This document shows positions 1 through 7,148 of a stretch of 30,837 bases of DNA, piece after piece. The notes under the pieces are model-generated. The model had not been told where the DNA came from and made no database searches. It worked only from the letters and a program-made list of their open reading frames with translations. How positions within the stretch are numbered: position 1 is the first letter of the stretch; each line of letters opens with the position of its first letter. The position numbers and the translations under genes are program-made. Origin of the DNA: a virus; the IMG/VR virus record IMGVR_UViG_3300007541_000112, positions 1 to 30,837 of that record, one strand, 5' to 3'.

Positions 1-1
1 A

Positions 2-310
2 TACAGTACATATCTTGGTATTGCTGGAACTGTAGATTGTATCGCTGAGTTTGATAACGAACTTGCAATCATTGACTTCAAGACATCAGCAAAACCAAAA
101 CCGAGAGAATGGATTGATGGGTACTTTGTGCAGTGCTGTGCTTATGCTTGTATGCTTCACGAACTGACTGGTCTCTCAGTCAAAAAATTTGTTATTATTA
201 TGGCATGTGAAAATGGTGAAGTTGAAGTTTATGAAGAAAGAGATAAGGAAAAATATCTTCGCTTGTTAATTCAATACATCAAGAAGTTTGTGGATGATAA
301 GACTTCTTGA
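2..310 (+). CDS. PD-(D/E)XK (RecB/Cas4-like) nuclease, C-terminal part
   Basis: The gene enters from the left edge, so only the last 102 residues are visible. Reading from base 2, the frame has the catalytic core of the PD-(D/E)XK exonuclease superfamily: GTVD with its metal-binding Asp, then IIDFKTS, giving the D-x-K pair, then a Q-x3-YA motif (QCCAYA) typical of RecB- and Cas4-like nucleases. These enzymes cut DNA ends and act in recombination, repair or host DNA breakdown in the cytoplasm. The position just upstream of gp33, gp59 and gp32 fits a role in phage DNA metabolism. The stop TGA overlaps the -35 box of the next promoter. The family is clear; the exact substrate is not. The first ATG in the visible part (about base 161) lies after the active site and is not a real start. 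Confidence 0.75.
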   Translation, partial: YSTYLGIAGTVDCIAEFDNELAIIDFKTSAKPKPREWIDGYFVQCCAYACMLHELTGLSVKKFVIIMACENGEVEVYEERDKEKYLRLLIQYIKKFVDDKTS

Positions 311-335
311 CAGTAATGGTATAACCTGGTAACAT
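307..335 (+). promoter_or_regulatory. sigma70-type promoter for the gp33-gp59 operon
   Basis: TTGACA (307-312), a 17-base spacer, then TAACAT (330-335). The -35 is perfect and the -10 matches 4 of 6. Transcription would start near 342, about 16 bases before the gp33 ATG, the same spacing as at the stronger promoter at 19902. The -35 overlaps the stop of the nuclease gene. Probably read by host RNA polymerase early or mid infection. Confidence 0.5.
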
Positions 336-357
336 TAAAAAATATTATGAGAACTCA

Positions 358-651
358 ATGTCAATTAATTTAATAGAACTAATGAGCATAGACTACCAAG
401 AAGAATTGGTTAAAGAATTTAATTCTAAATTTATGTGTCCTTCTCGCTTCGCACAAGAAATTGAGAAGGTTGTGAAGGACAACATGGACATGAATTATAT
501 TGATGCTATTGTTCATTTTTGTGATCAGAATAAGATTGAGCTGGAATCTGTTCCAAAATTAATTTCAAAACCTCTTAAGGAAAAGATAAAGTGTGAAGCC
601 ATTAATTTAAATTTTTTGAAAAAAACATCACGAGCTAGACTAAAATTTTAA
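358..651 (+). CDS. gp33: T4 gp33-like late-transcription coactivator
   Basis: 97 residues. The C-terminal half (IDAIVHFCDQNKIELESV, then PKLISKPLKEKIKCEA, then LNFLKKTSRARL) reads like the gp33 family of cyanophages. In T4, gp33 links the host RNA polymerase beta flap to the gp45 sliding clamp and, with sigma factor gp55, activates late promoters. T4 gp33 is 112 residues, so the size fits. The order 33-59-32 is also that of T4, which supports the call. The product would act on the NATAAATA promoters elsewhere in this window. The C-terminal end here is basic (RARLKF), so a T4-style acidic clamp-binding tail is not obvious. Recognition rests on remembered family sequence and synteny, not on a search. 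Confidence 0.68.
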   Translation: MSINLIELMSIDYQEELVKEFNSKFMCPSRFAQEIEKVVKDNMDMNYIDAIVHFCDQNKIELESVPKLISKPLKEKIKCEAINLNFLKKTSRARLKF

Positions 652-653
652 AA

Positions 654-1244
654 TTGGATCCTCATAATTGTTATAAAACATACTTAGCACTAAAGAATCA
701 TTTTACTAAAGATAGTTATGACTATCATAAGTATAATGGAAAAACTAGATCTTCTCTACAATCTTTCTATAAACGTAAGGACAGATTCTTTTTCGAAAAG
801 ATGAGTCGTCAAAAAAGTGATGAAGAAATTTTAGAATTTTTTGTAGCAAATTTTGCATCTTGTAATGATCCCCAATCTTTGTGGATTGGTGAAATTATTA
901 AAGAAGGTGAGCAATCATATAAAAACTGGAAGAAAAAAAGTCAATCATTAACTTATATTTTTAAAGAAGAAATGACTTCTTTGTTTGAAAATAAATCTGT
1001 AGAAGAGTTATTTGATATAAAAGGATCTTCTCATCCAAGAATTCTTAAAGAATATCTTCAAGGAAATGTATCATTGGAAAGTTTAGTTTTATTGGACAAG
1101 ATTTTAAGTTTTAGGAAGTCCTTTGATAAAAAATTATTAGATCCTATTTGGGAATTTGTATCTATGAGAATTAGAAAATATTCGCCATTTATACATATTG
1201 ATATATTCAAATATAGAAAAATTTTAAAGGAGTGTATACCGTGA
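654..1244 (+). CDS. gp59: gp59 replicative helicase loader
   Basis: 196 residues from a TTG start two bases after the gp33 stop. Starting there gives the conserved family N-terminus MDPHNCYKTYLALKNHF; no in-frame ATG occurs nearby. T4 gp59 (217 residues) is an all-helical protein that binds fork DNA and gp32 and loads the gp41 helicase. Visible family features are the aromatic and basic N-terminal block (YKRKDRFFFEKMSR), a helix-rich middle, and a C-terminal part rich in Lys, Ile and Phe. The stop overlaps the GTG start of the next gene (GTGA), so the two are translationally coupled. The neighbours gp33 and gp32 match the T4 gene order. Confidence 0.85.
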   Translation: MDPHNCYKTYLALKNHFTKDSYDYHKYNGKTRSSLQSFYKRKDRFFFEKMSRQKSDEEILEFFVANFASCNDPQSLWIGEIIKEGEQSYKNWKKKSQSLTYIFKEEMTSLFENKSVEELFDIKGSSHPRILKEYLQGNVSLESLVLLDKILSFRKSFDKKLLDPIWEFVSMRIRKYSPFIHIDIFKYRKILKECIP

Positions 1245-1582
1245 CTTTTTTTCATTCTGAAATGGTAAGAGCAGAAATTGCAGAAATTTCTGAATTGCAA
1301 GAAGACGTATACTCAAATGTATTTGAGTTTTATCGAATGGATAAAGAGCAGAAGATACATCATGTAAATCTCTTACAGAAACTTCTAGAAAAGCAAAGAA
1401 TACTTTATACACGCATGAGTCTTTCTGATGATCCAGAAGCACAAGAAATGAAAGAGCGTATTCTTGATTCTGCTAAAATGATGGGACTTCAAGAGGGAAT
1501 GAACATCTCTCAAATGTTTGGAACTATGGAAAAACTTTTGGAAAAAATGAAAGAAGAGATTGACAGATACGACAATACCTGA
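1241..1582 (+). CDS. DUF1825 family protein (cyanobacteria/cyanophage family)
   Basis: 113 residues from GTG at 1241, read as MTFFHSEMVRAEIAEI. I chose this start over the GTG at 1232 because AAAGGAG (1226-1232) lies 8 bases upstream and because MTFF plus an acidic helix is the usual N-terminus of DUF1825. The protein is almost wholly helical and charged. A QKLLEKQRILYTRMSLSDD segment in the middle and a C-terminal GTMEKLLEKMKEEID helix fit the same family. DUF1825 proteins occur in cyanobacteria and their phages; no function is established. The start overlaps the gp59 stop, and gp32 follows, so the protein is probably made with the replication proteins. The gp32 promoter lies inside its last codons. 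Confidence 0.75.
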   Translation: MTFFHSEMVRAEIAEISELQEDVYSNVFEFYRMDKEQKIHHVNLLQKLLEKQRILYTRMSLSDDPEAQEMKERILDSAKMMGLQEGMNISQMFGTMEKLLEKMKEEIDRYDNT

Positions 1583-1588
1583 TACAAT
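1560..1588 (+). promoter_or_regulatory. sigma70-type promoter of gp32
   Basis: TTGACA (1560-1565), 17 bases, TACAAT (1583-1588): 11 of 12 consensus positions with ideal spacing. The predicted start, near 1595, is the first base of a hairpin leader in front of gp32. The promoter is embedded in the 3' end of the DUF1825 gene, so gp32 can be made on its own at high level, as expected for a protein needed in stoichiometric amounts. Confidence 0.65.
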
Positions 1589-1595
1589 ACATTCA

Positions 1596-1663
1596 TGCGG
1601 CTAGGGAATCCGCACCAAAGCAAACCCCACAGGCCAAATACGTACAAATACGAGGTAACACAA
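1596..1663 (+). promoter_or_regulatory. gp32 mRNA leader with possible H-type pseudoknot (autogenous operator)
   Basis: The leader begins with the stem TGCGG (1596-1600) / CCGCA (1610-1614). Its loop contains GGG (1604-1606), which can pair with the CCCC run at 1625-1628, giving an H-type pseudoknot. An A-rich, unstructured stretch follows, holding two copies of CAAATACG, then GAGG (1652-1655) and the ATG at 1664. In T4, gp32 represses its own translation by nucleating on a leader pseudoknot and spreading over an unstructured ribosome-binding region. The parts and their order here are the same. The second stem is only three base pairs, so the fold is an inference. Confidence 0.45.
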
Positions 1664-2638
1664 ATGTCTTTTGAAAATCTAAAGAAGCAATCCCGTCTGG
1701 GATCTCTGACTGCTAAATTGGTAAAAGAAGTTGAGAAAACCAATAGTGGATCAGGTAGTGTTGATGAACGCTTCTGGAAACCCGAAATGGATAAGGGTGG
1801 CACTGGTTATGCTGTAATTCGTTTTCTTCCAGCACCAGAGGGAGATGAACTCCCATGGGCAAAAATGTTTACTCATGGTTTCCAAGGAACTGGTGGTTGG
1901 TATATTGAAAACTCTCTGACTACTCTCGGCCAAAAAGATCCAGTCACAGAGTATAACCGTACTCTTTGGAATAGTGGAAACGAAAAAGATAAAGATACTG
2001 TGCGTAAGCAGAAACGCAAACTCTCTTATTATTCCAACATCTATGTTGTGAAAGATCCTCTACATCCAGAGAATGAAGGTAAAGTCTTTCTCTTCAAGTA
2101 TGGTAAGAAGATCTTTGATAAGATCCTGAGTGCTATGCAACCTGAGTTTGATGATGAAGATCCAATCAATCCTTTTGATTTCTGGGAAGGTGCAAACTTC
2201 AAACTGAAGATTGTAAAGAAGGATGGTTATTGGAACTATGATAACTCTGAGTTTGCCCGTCCAACTGCACTTCTTGATGATGATGAAGCACTTGAAGCAA
2301 TTTACAATAAACTGTATTCTCTGTCTGCAATCACTGCTCCAGATCAATTCAAGACCTATGAAGAACTTGAAAAGCGTCTGAACATGGTTCTTGGAATTGG
2401 CAAAGTTGCTCCCAAGTCTGCATCGCATGATGAAGAGGAAGAGTATGAGTCTTATACTCCTAAGCGCACCAAGGAAGATGACGTTGTAGAAGAACTAGAA
2501 GCATCTTATCGTAAGAGTAAGCAATCTTCTCAACTTCCAGAATCTATGAAAAAGGAACTTGATAATCTAAGTTCTAGTTCAGATGATGACGATGATGATG
2601 ACATTATGGCAAAGTTTCAAAGTCTTGTTGATGACTGA
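1664..2638 (+). CDS. gp32: gp32 single-stranded DNA-binding protein
   Basis: 324 residues from ATG 1664, preceded by GAGG at 8 bases. The frame stays open upstream to 1595, but that part would be the mRNA leader. Starting MSFENLKKQSRLGSLTAKL matches the basic N-terminal cooperativity (LAST) region of T4 gp32. The core has a basic KQKRKLSYYSNIYVVKDP block like the T4 KRKTS...NILVVKDP segment, then NEGKVFLFKYGKKIFDKI and FWEGANFKLKI, all strong family signatures. The C-terminal tail is acidic, with a Ser run and seven Asp in a row before a short hydrophobic end, the region that recruits replication partners. There is no cysteine anywhere, so the structural zinc site of T4 gp32 is absent. It coats ssDNA during replication, recombination and repair. 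Confidence 0.93.
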   Translation: MSFENLKKQSRLGSLTAKLVKEVEKTNSGSGSVDERFWKPEMDKGGTGYAVIRFLPAPEGDELPWAKMFTHGFQGTGGWYIENSLTTLGQKDPVTEYNRTLWNSGNEKDKDTVRKQKRKLSYYSNIYVVKDPLHPENEGKVFLFKYGKKIFDKILSAMQPEFDDEDPINPFDFWEGANFKLKIVKKDGYWNYDNSEFARPTALLDDDEALEAIYNKLYSLSAITAPDQFKTYEELEKRLNMVLGIGKVAPKSASHDEEEEYESYTPKRTKEDDVVEELEASYRKSKQSSQLPESMKKELDNLSSSSDDDDDDDIMAKFQSLVDD

Positions 2639-3406
2639 TCAACTATAAAGTCTAATATCATCTGCTCTTTTTAAGGTGTCACTCAAGAATTGGGTGCCAC
2701 CTTTTTTGTATGTCATAATAGAGTTTAAATCATCATAGATAATGCCAAGATACTTTGGTTTTAGGATGTAAATAAATCTTTTTATGTTTTCTTTCTTTTC
2801 TTCTACATCCAAGAAAGTTATTTCATTTAAAATTGATTCTGTAGCATTTGAAATTAAAACATCAGTTCTAAGACCTTCATCATAGAATTCTATGAAGTAA
2901 TCAACCAGTTGATTATAATCTGGGTTATCTTCATACTCACCAGTAACTGGATTGATAATTGTTTCTCTATAATCGGGCATTAGATTTGATGATAATCTAA
3001 TGCCTGCTGGTGTAATAATTTTACCAACAGAATTTTTTACTTCTAATGTTTCATAATGAGAAATTGCATTTAATTTTTCATAGGATCCATATTTTTGGAG
3101 CATAACGGAATCAAAACTTTCATTCGATAATGGCCATTCATCATAAACATTAAGAATATTGTTTGCCAAAAGAACTAACCAATCTAAAGTTTCATCATCA
3201 TAAATTTTAAATGCTACATTATCTGGTCTTTCATCACCAATAATAGAATACCTATTAAAGTAATTTAGATTTTGAAATATTTCATCACGTATTTTAACCC
3301 TTTTGAATAGATTTTTTACTTGGGCATAGTTTCCAATGTTCTTACTGTCATATCTACGATCAATGTATTCAAAGTTTGGAACTTGTCTGAAGTATTGATT
3401 TGACAT
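2639..3406 (-). CDS. gp53: gp53 baseplate wedge subunit
   Basis: 255 residues. The segment LNYFNRYSIIGDERPDNVAF, followed by DETLDWLVLLANNILNVYDEWPLS, is the signature of T4 gp53-family wedge proteins. T4 gp53 (196 residues) is added late to each wedge and joins neighbouring wedges in the baseplate. This version is about 60 residues longer, mainly after the core, where a C-terminal helical part includes KKENIKRFIYILKPKYLGII. Its start lies one base after the gp48 stop, so it is co-transcribed with gp48 from the late promoter at 4840-4847. It ends exactly against the gp32 stop (no spacer), and the gp32 terminator is encoded in its last codons. Confidence 0.88.
   Translation of the reverse strand: MSNQYFRQVPNFEYIDRRYDSKNIGNYAQVKNLFKRVKIRDEIFQNLNYFNRYSIIGDERPDNVAFKIYDDETLDWLVLLANNILNVYDEWPLSNESFDSVMLQKYGSYEKLNAISHYETLEVKNSVGKIITPAGIRLSSNLMPDYRETIINPVTGEYEDNPDYNQLVDYFIEFYDEGLRTDVLISNATESILNEITFLDVEEKKENIKRFIYILKPKYLGIIYDDLNSIMTYKKGGTQFLSDTLKRADDIRLYS
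2673..2707 (+). terminator. rho-independent terminator of gp32, inside the gp53 reading frame
   Basis: Stem AAGGTGTCAC (2673-2682) against GTGCCACCTT (2694-2703), one mismatch in ten, loop of 11, then TTTT for six T in total. It starts about 35 bases after the gp32 stop. The complementary strand is coding sequence for the C-terminus of gp53, so one stretch serves both purposes. On the minus strand the hairpin is followed by A's and not T's, so it should act only on plus-strand transcripts. Confidence 0.75.
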
Positions 3407-3407
3407 T

Positions 3408-4823
3408 TTAGTAACCTATTGGGTGATCTAATCCAATACCTTCATCATAATCTCCCTGATATACAGGAGTAATTTCCATAAACTGCATGTTCAATCTATA
3501 AGCTACCATTGTTTTATCAGGATCTCTATAAGTCATATATGTTCCTAAAGGAGTATAATCTACAGAAAAATTCGTTAATGCACATGCTTTTGTTGCAAGT
3601 TTTTCTGGAGCAATTAAGTTAATGGATTTATGTGTTTCATCAGTTCCATACTGATAATCTATAAAAAATACATGTGGAGTTTTTAGGAATAAGTTACCTT
3701 TAACATTTCTTACTGCCATGTGATATTTAAAGTATTTAATTATTTTTTTGATCATTTCTACTTCTTTACCTTCTGATCTAGCAGTAAGTAAAAATGAAAA
3801 AGCAAATGGTCTTAATTGAGGAGCATTGAATAATAATTCTAAATTTGGATTAAGAGCTAACGATGTTGCTCTTGTGAAAAGGTTGATATTTCCTGCAGCC
3901 ATTGCTGCCATGGCTGCATTACCAACTGCGCCCAAGTCCTGTAATTCTTTATATATTTCATTTGTGAGTCCTCCTAATGCATCCGTTGCAGCCTTGAATG
4001 CACCACCATTATTTGATAATGCTTTATAAGCCTGATTGAACATTGCCTTTTCTATTGGTCCCATTGTTCCTGGGCCCCAATCAACAGAATTTTGATCACT
4101 TATAGGAGATTGAATTGATAAGTATACTGGACCTGAATTGGTGACTGGTTTATATGTTAATTCTCCACCTATACCTCCTTTATCTTGTATTTCTACGGCA
4201 GTAAATTTTATTCTATCTTGATTTTTATTATTTTCTATATCTAATGGATAATATGCAGGCTTTCCAGATTTAACTGGGGAGTTATTTCCACTACTTGCTG
4301 GTTTAGATGCTATTGCTGCATCAGGTGCTGGTGTTGCATCAGGTTCTGGTTGTGTGGAAGTTTGTGCAGTGCTTTCTGGATCAGTTCCAGATGCAGGTGT
4401 TGGGTTTTGTGCATTTGGGTCTGTTGTTGCTTGATTTTTTGCACTTGCAGCAACTTGTCCCACTTCTTCTGGTTTAAGAGTAGGTTCACTTTCTACTAAA
4501 ACACTTAAACCTGTCGTAGAATCAATAATATTTTTTTGAGTTTCTGTTTTAAGGGATCCAGTTTCTAATGATCTTTGTGCATCAGCACCGAGAATTGGTG
4601 TTCCATCTGTTTTTTTGATATAATTCCAAGTATTTCCTCCATCTGTTGTTACTGCTGCTGGTACATAACCTTCAAATGGAGAAGATGAATAGTATAAAGT
4701 AGTTTCTCCACCAGTTACTTTTCCAGATGGATCTTTGTTTACTTTAGTTTCTGTATAAGTCCATAATTTAGTTCCATTGACACCAACTGAGACTTTGGAT
4801 GCTTTACTTCTATAAACGGACAT
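3408..4823 (-). CDS. gp48: gp48 baseplate tail-tube cap
   Basis: 471 residues against 364 in T4. The C-terminal 200 residues hold the tube-like domain: FNAPQLRPFAFSFLLTARS, then KKIIKYFKYHMA, FLKTPHVFFIDYQYG, CALTNFSVDYTPLGTYMTY and a final LNMQFMEITPVY. This is the pattern of T4 gp48, which caps the hub and begins the tail tube together with gp54. About residues 130-190 form a low-complexity linker rich in Pro, Thr, Ala and Ser, which explains most of the extra length. A helical Ala/Gly segment around residues 290-315 precedes the tube domain. A late promoter lies 17 bases upstream. gp4 is upstream and gp53 directly downstream in the same operon. Confidence 0.85.
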   Translation of the reverse strand: MSVYRSKASKVSVGVNGTKLWTYTETKVNKDPSGKVTGGETTLYYSSSPFEGYVPAAVTTDGGNTWNYIKKTDGTPILGADAQRSLETGSLKTETQKNIIDSTTGLSVLVESEPTLKPEEVGQVAASAKNQATTDPNAQNPTPASGTDPESTAQTSTQPEPDATPAPDAAIASKPASSGNNSPVKSGKPAYYPLDIENNKNQDRIKFTAVEIQDKGGIGGELTYKPVTNSGPVYLSIQSPISDQNSVDWGPGTMGPIEKAMFNQAYKALSNNGGAFKAATDALGGLTNEIYKELQDLGAVGNAAMAAMAAGNINLFTRATSLALNPNLELLFNAPQLRPFAFSFLLTARSEGKEVEMIKKIIKYFKYHMAVRNVKGNLFLKTPHVFFIDYQYGTDETHKSINLIAPEKLATKACALTNFSVDYTPLGTYMTYRDPDKTMVAYRLNMQFMEITPVYQGDYDEGIGLDHPIGY

Positions 4824-4839
4824 TTATAAACTTTTTAGT

Positions 4840-4847
4840 TATTTATA
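4840..4847 (-). promoter_or_regulatory. late promoter for gp48-gp53
   Basis: Minus-strand TATAAATA, the exact T4 late promoter -10 consensus, read by polymerase carrying gp55 and gp33. It sits between the gp4 stop (4851-4853) and the gp48 start (4823). A partial second copy, TTTATAAATG, overlaps the gp48 start region. Confidence 0.7.
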
Positions 4848-4850
4848 AAC

Positions 4851-5297
4851 CTAAAATAAATCTTCTTCCGTTATAATCTTGAATTCTATTCTACGATCTT
4901 CACACCATTCTTGTGCTGCTTTCCACTTCGCAATATTTTTATTATATGTAAGAACTTCGTTGATGTAAGTTTTCTTTTGCTTTCCTTTTGTTTGTTTTGG
5001 CGTAATAGTTTGCTTCTTTGGTTTGACTTCTACCAAATAAGTTTTTATTGCCCCACTACTTTCCTTTATTTTTATAATAAAGTCTGGGAAGTATCTACGC
5101 ACTTTATTTGTGGTGGGATCTAGGTAGGGAATAAAAAATTCTTCGCTACCCCATTCCATAATATTATCATTACGATCGCAGTATCTCATAAACTTGAGTT
5201 CCCAAGAAGAACGATATACAATATTTCTTGAGTCTCCTTTATATTTTTCTGGATGCTGTGGATGAAATCTTCCCTGATGATATTTCTTTTCCCGCAT
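4851..5297 (-). CDS. gp4: gp4 head completion protein (nuclease-like fold)
   Basis: 148 residues; T4 gp4 (also called gp50/gp65) is 150. Family hallmarks are VYRSSWELKFMRYCDRND near residue 30, WGSEEFFIPYLDP, then RRYFPDFIIKI and YLVEVKPKK. The last two give a PD-x(n)-E-V-K catalytic triad of the TnsA/PD-(D/E)XK type. In T4 the protein acts after DNA packaging to complete heads before tail joining, possibly trimming DNA ends. All active-site residues of the fold are present here, so the nuclease may be active. It is first in a three-gene minus-strand operon with gp48 and gp53, under the late promoter at 5322-5329. Confidence 0.88.
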   Translation of the reverse strand: MREKKYHQGRFHPQHPEKYKGDSRNIVYRSSWELKFMRYCDRNDNIMEWGSEEFFIPYLDPTTNKVRRYFPDFIIKIKESSGAIKTYLVEVKPKKQTITPKQTKGKQKKTYINEVLTYNKNIAKWKAAQEWCEDRRIEFKIITEEDLF

Positions 5298-5321
5298 ACA
5301 TAATATATAAGAATCAAAAAG

Positions 5322-5329
5322 TATTTATA
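5322..5329 (-). promoter_or_regulatory. late promoter for gp4
   Basis: Minus-strand TATAAATA in the 35-base gap between the divergent gp4 and gp54-like genes. The gp4 ATG is 25 bases downstream. I found no equally good plus-strand late box here; the plus-strand gene has only AT-rich ATATATAAG near 5300-5311. Confidence 0.7.
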
Positions 5330-5332
5330 GAA

Positions 5333-6394
5333 ATGGTATTTCAACAGTCTTATGTTAATCCATTTAATTTTGGTGAATCATATATACCTTCTAACCCATC
5401 CAAATTTCCAGTAGCTACTAAAAATGGAGGAACACCAATAACTCCATCTTCGGCAGGAACTCCTGGACAAACTCCAGGATCTTCAGCACCCATTCCATCA
5501 AATACTTCGTCACAATCTCAAGGATCTACAACAAATCCTCCAGCACCAAAAAGAAGAAGTGCTCAACTATCAATAAAATCTAAATTATTGAAACCAGCTA
5601 TGACATCTCATTATGAGTGTCATATAACATGCACAGGGGATGTGAAGAACTGGATGCAACAAAGGGAATTGCCATTTACTCCTGAACTACAAGATTTGCT
5701 AACTCTTTCTTGTTCTGAAGCAACTCTTCCAGGATCTTCGTTATTGACAAGTGACATAAACGATCACTTTACTGGAGTTACTGAAAGATATGCTTATAGA
5801 AGACAGTATGATGATACTTCAGACTTTACATTTTACATTGATGCTCCAACAAATGAGGGAGATAAGGGTTATAAAACTTTATGGTTTTTTGAACAATGGA
5901 TGGCGTATATTGTAAATGAACAATATAACGGATCTCCAAATATTAATGATAATTATTATAACTATTCTGTCAATTTTCCCGATTCTTATAGAAGTGATAT
6001 TTTTATTACAAAATTTGAGAGGGACCACGATTTATCAATACCAGGAAAAACGGGAACTAAAAAATATTTACAATATAGATTTATTAAGGCATTCCCAACT
6101 TCTATAACAAGTATGCCTGTTTCTTATGATCAATCACAATTATTAAAAGTGACTGTATCATTTACTTATCTTCGTTATGTTGTCGAAAGAAAGATTGGAG
6201 TTAGTCAAGGAGAGGCGACTCCTTATGGTTTTAATGGATCTACTGGATCTACTCCAACATTACTTCCAGGATATAATACGGATTTTGTTTCTGGATATGG
6301 AAAGAATCCAGTTGGTGATTTTTATCCACCTTCTAGTGGTACGTTACCTTCTACTCTTCCTGCAGTAAATCAACCAACATCAACCATTGCCTGA
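5333..6394 (+). CDS. gp54: gp54-like baseplate tail-tube initiator
   Basis: 353 residues from ATG 5333 (T4 gp54 is 320). The frame is open further upstream, but that part overlaps divergent gp4, so the first ATG outside gp4 was taken. Residues 25-75 are a Pro/Thr/Ser/Gly linker. From about residue 85 the protein has a tail-tube-like fold: HYECHITCTGDVKNW, LTLSCSEATLPGSSLLT, YAYRRQYDDTSDFTFYID, then FPTSITSMPVSYDQSQLLKV and VSFTYLRYVVER. That last sheet is shared by gp19, gp48 and gp54. In T4, gp54 sits with gp48 on top of the hub and primes tube polymerisation. Position next to gp48 and gp4 supports gp54; a tube paralogue is the alternative. Confidence 0.62.
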   Translation: MVFQQSYVNPFNFGESYIPSNPSKFPVATKNGGTPITPSSAGTPGQTPGSSAPIPSNTSSQSQGSTTNPPAPKRRSAQLSIKSKLLKPAMTSHYECHITCTGDVKNWMQQRELPFTPELQDLLTLSCSEATLPGSSLLTSDINDHFTGVTERYAYRRQYDDTSDFTFYIDAPTNEGDKGYKTLWFFEQWMAYIVNEQYNGSPNINDNYYNYSVNFPDSYRSDIFITKFERDHDLSIPGKTGTKKYLQYRFIKAFPTSITSMPVSYDQSQLLKVTVSFTYLRYVVERKIGVSQGEATPYGFNGSTGSTPTLLPGYNTDFVSGYGKNPVGDFYPPSSGTLPSTLPAVNQPTSTIA

Positions 6395-6400
6395 TAAATA
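6393..6400 (+). promoter_or_regulatory. late promoter for gp26 and the hub operon
   Basis: GATAAATA (NATAAATA consensus) overlapping the stop codon of the gp54-like gene. The start of gp26 is 29 bases downstream. From here to 19905 the genes are spaced by 0-8 bases or overlap, so this promoter could feed the hub and tape-measure genes. Confidence 0.6.
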
Positions 6401-6428
6401 AAACAACTGAATATAAAATTCAACAACT

Positions 6429-7148
6429 ATGCCTTTACCTAAAATTGTTACTCCAACTTATGAATTGGAACTACCTTCAACTGGACAAACAATCAAGTAT
6501 AGACCATTTCTAGTTAAAGAAGAAAAGGTTCTTGTGCTTGCTATGGAAACAGAAGATAGTAAGCAAATTACAAATGCAGTAAAAACCGTAATTAAAAATT
6601 GTATTGAAACCAAAGGAATTAAAGTAGAATCTCTACCAACATTTGATATTGAATATTTGTTTCTTAACATAAGAGCAAAATCTGTTGGTGAAGAAATCGA
6701 AGTTAATATTATTTGTCCAGATGATGGAGAAACTGAAGTTCCTGTAAAAATAAATGTTGATGATGTTAAAGTTGAAAAAAATGAAAATCACACTAATAAA
6801 ATCAAACTTGATGATAATGTAATGATGGAAATGAAATATCCATCATTAGATCAATTTATTAAAAATAATTTTGATATTTCAAGTAATAATAACATCGACC
6901 AATCTTTTGAATTGATTGCTTCATGCATTGATAAAATCTATACTGAAGATGAAGTTTGGGCATCATCTGATGTAACTAAGAAAGAATTATTGGAATTTTT
7001 GGACCAATTTAATACCAACCAATTCAAAGAAATTGAAGAGTTCTTTAATACTATGCCTAAACTTGTTCATAAATTTGAAGTTACGAATCCTGTTACCAAT
7101 GAAACTAGTCCAGTTACATTAGAGGGACTTGCAAGTTTTTTCGGCTAG
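6429..7148 (+). CDS. gp26: gp26 baseplate hub assembly protein
   Basis: 239 residues; T4 gp26 is 208. The N-terminus has the family pattern PLPKIVTPTYELELPSTG, then IKYRPFLVKEEKVLVLAMET, followed by IEYLFLNIRAKSVGE and an acidic beta segment (ICPDDGETEVPVKINVDD). In T4, gp26 is needed for hub formation but is not found in the finished baseplate, so an assembly or chaperone role is likely. The last codons contain TTTTTTC, a -1 slippery heptamer placed in the correct phase. Slipping there would join gp26 to the 65-residue frame that follows, giving a 306-residue product. This is the arrangement of lambda-type tail chaperones G and GT. A late promoter lies just upstream. Confidence 0.85.
   Translation: MPLPKIVTPTYELELPSTGQTIKYRPFLVKEEKVLVLAMETEDSKQITNAVKTVIKNCIETKGIKVESLPTFDIEYLFLNIRAKSVGEEIEVNIICPDDGETEVPVKINVDDVKVEKNENHTNKIKLDDNVMMEMKYPSLDQFIKNNFDISSNNNIDQSFELIASCIDKIYTEDEVWASSDVTKKELLEFLDQFNTNQFKEIEEFFNTMPKLVHKFEVTNPVTNETSPVTLEGLASFFG

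Noticed and set aside
2673-2707. Bidirectional terminator serving gp53 as well
   Set aside because: On the minus strand the hairpin is followed by A's and lies before the end of gp53, so it cannot end that transcript.
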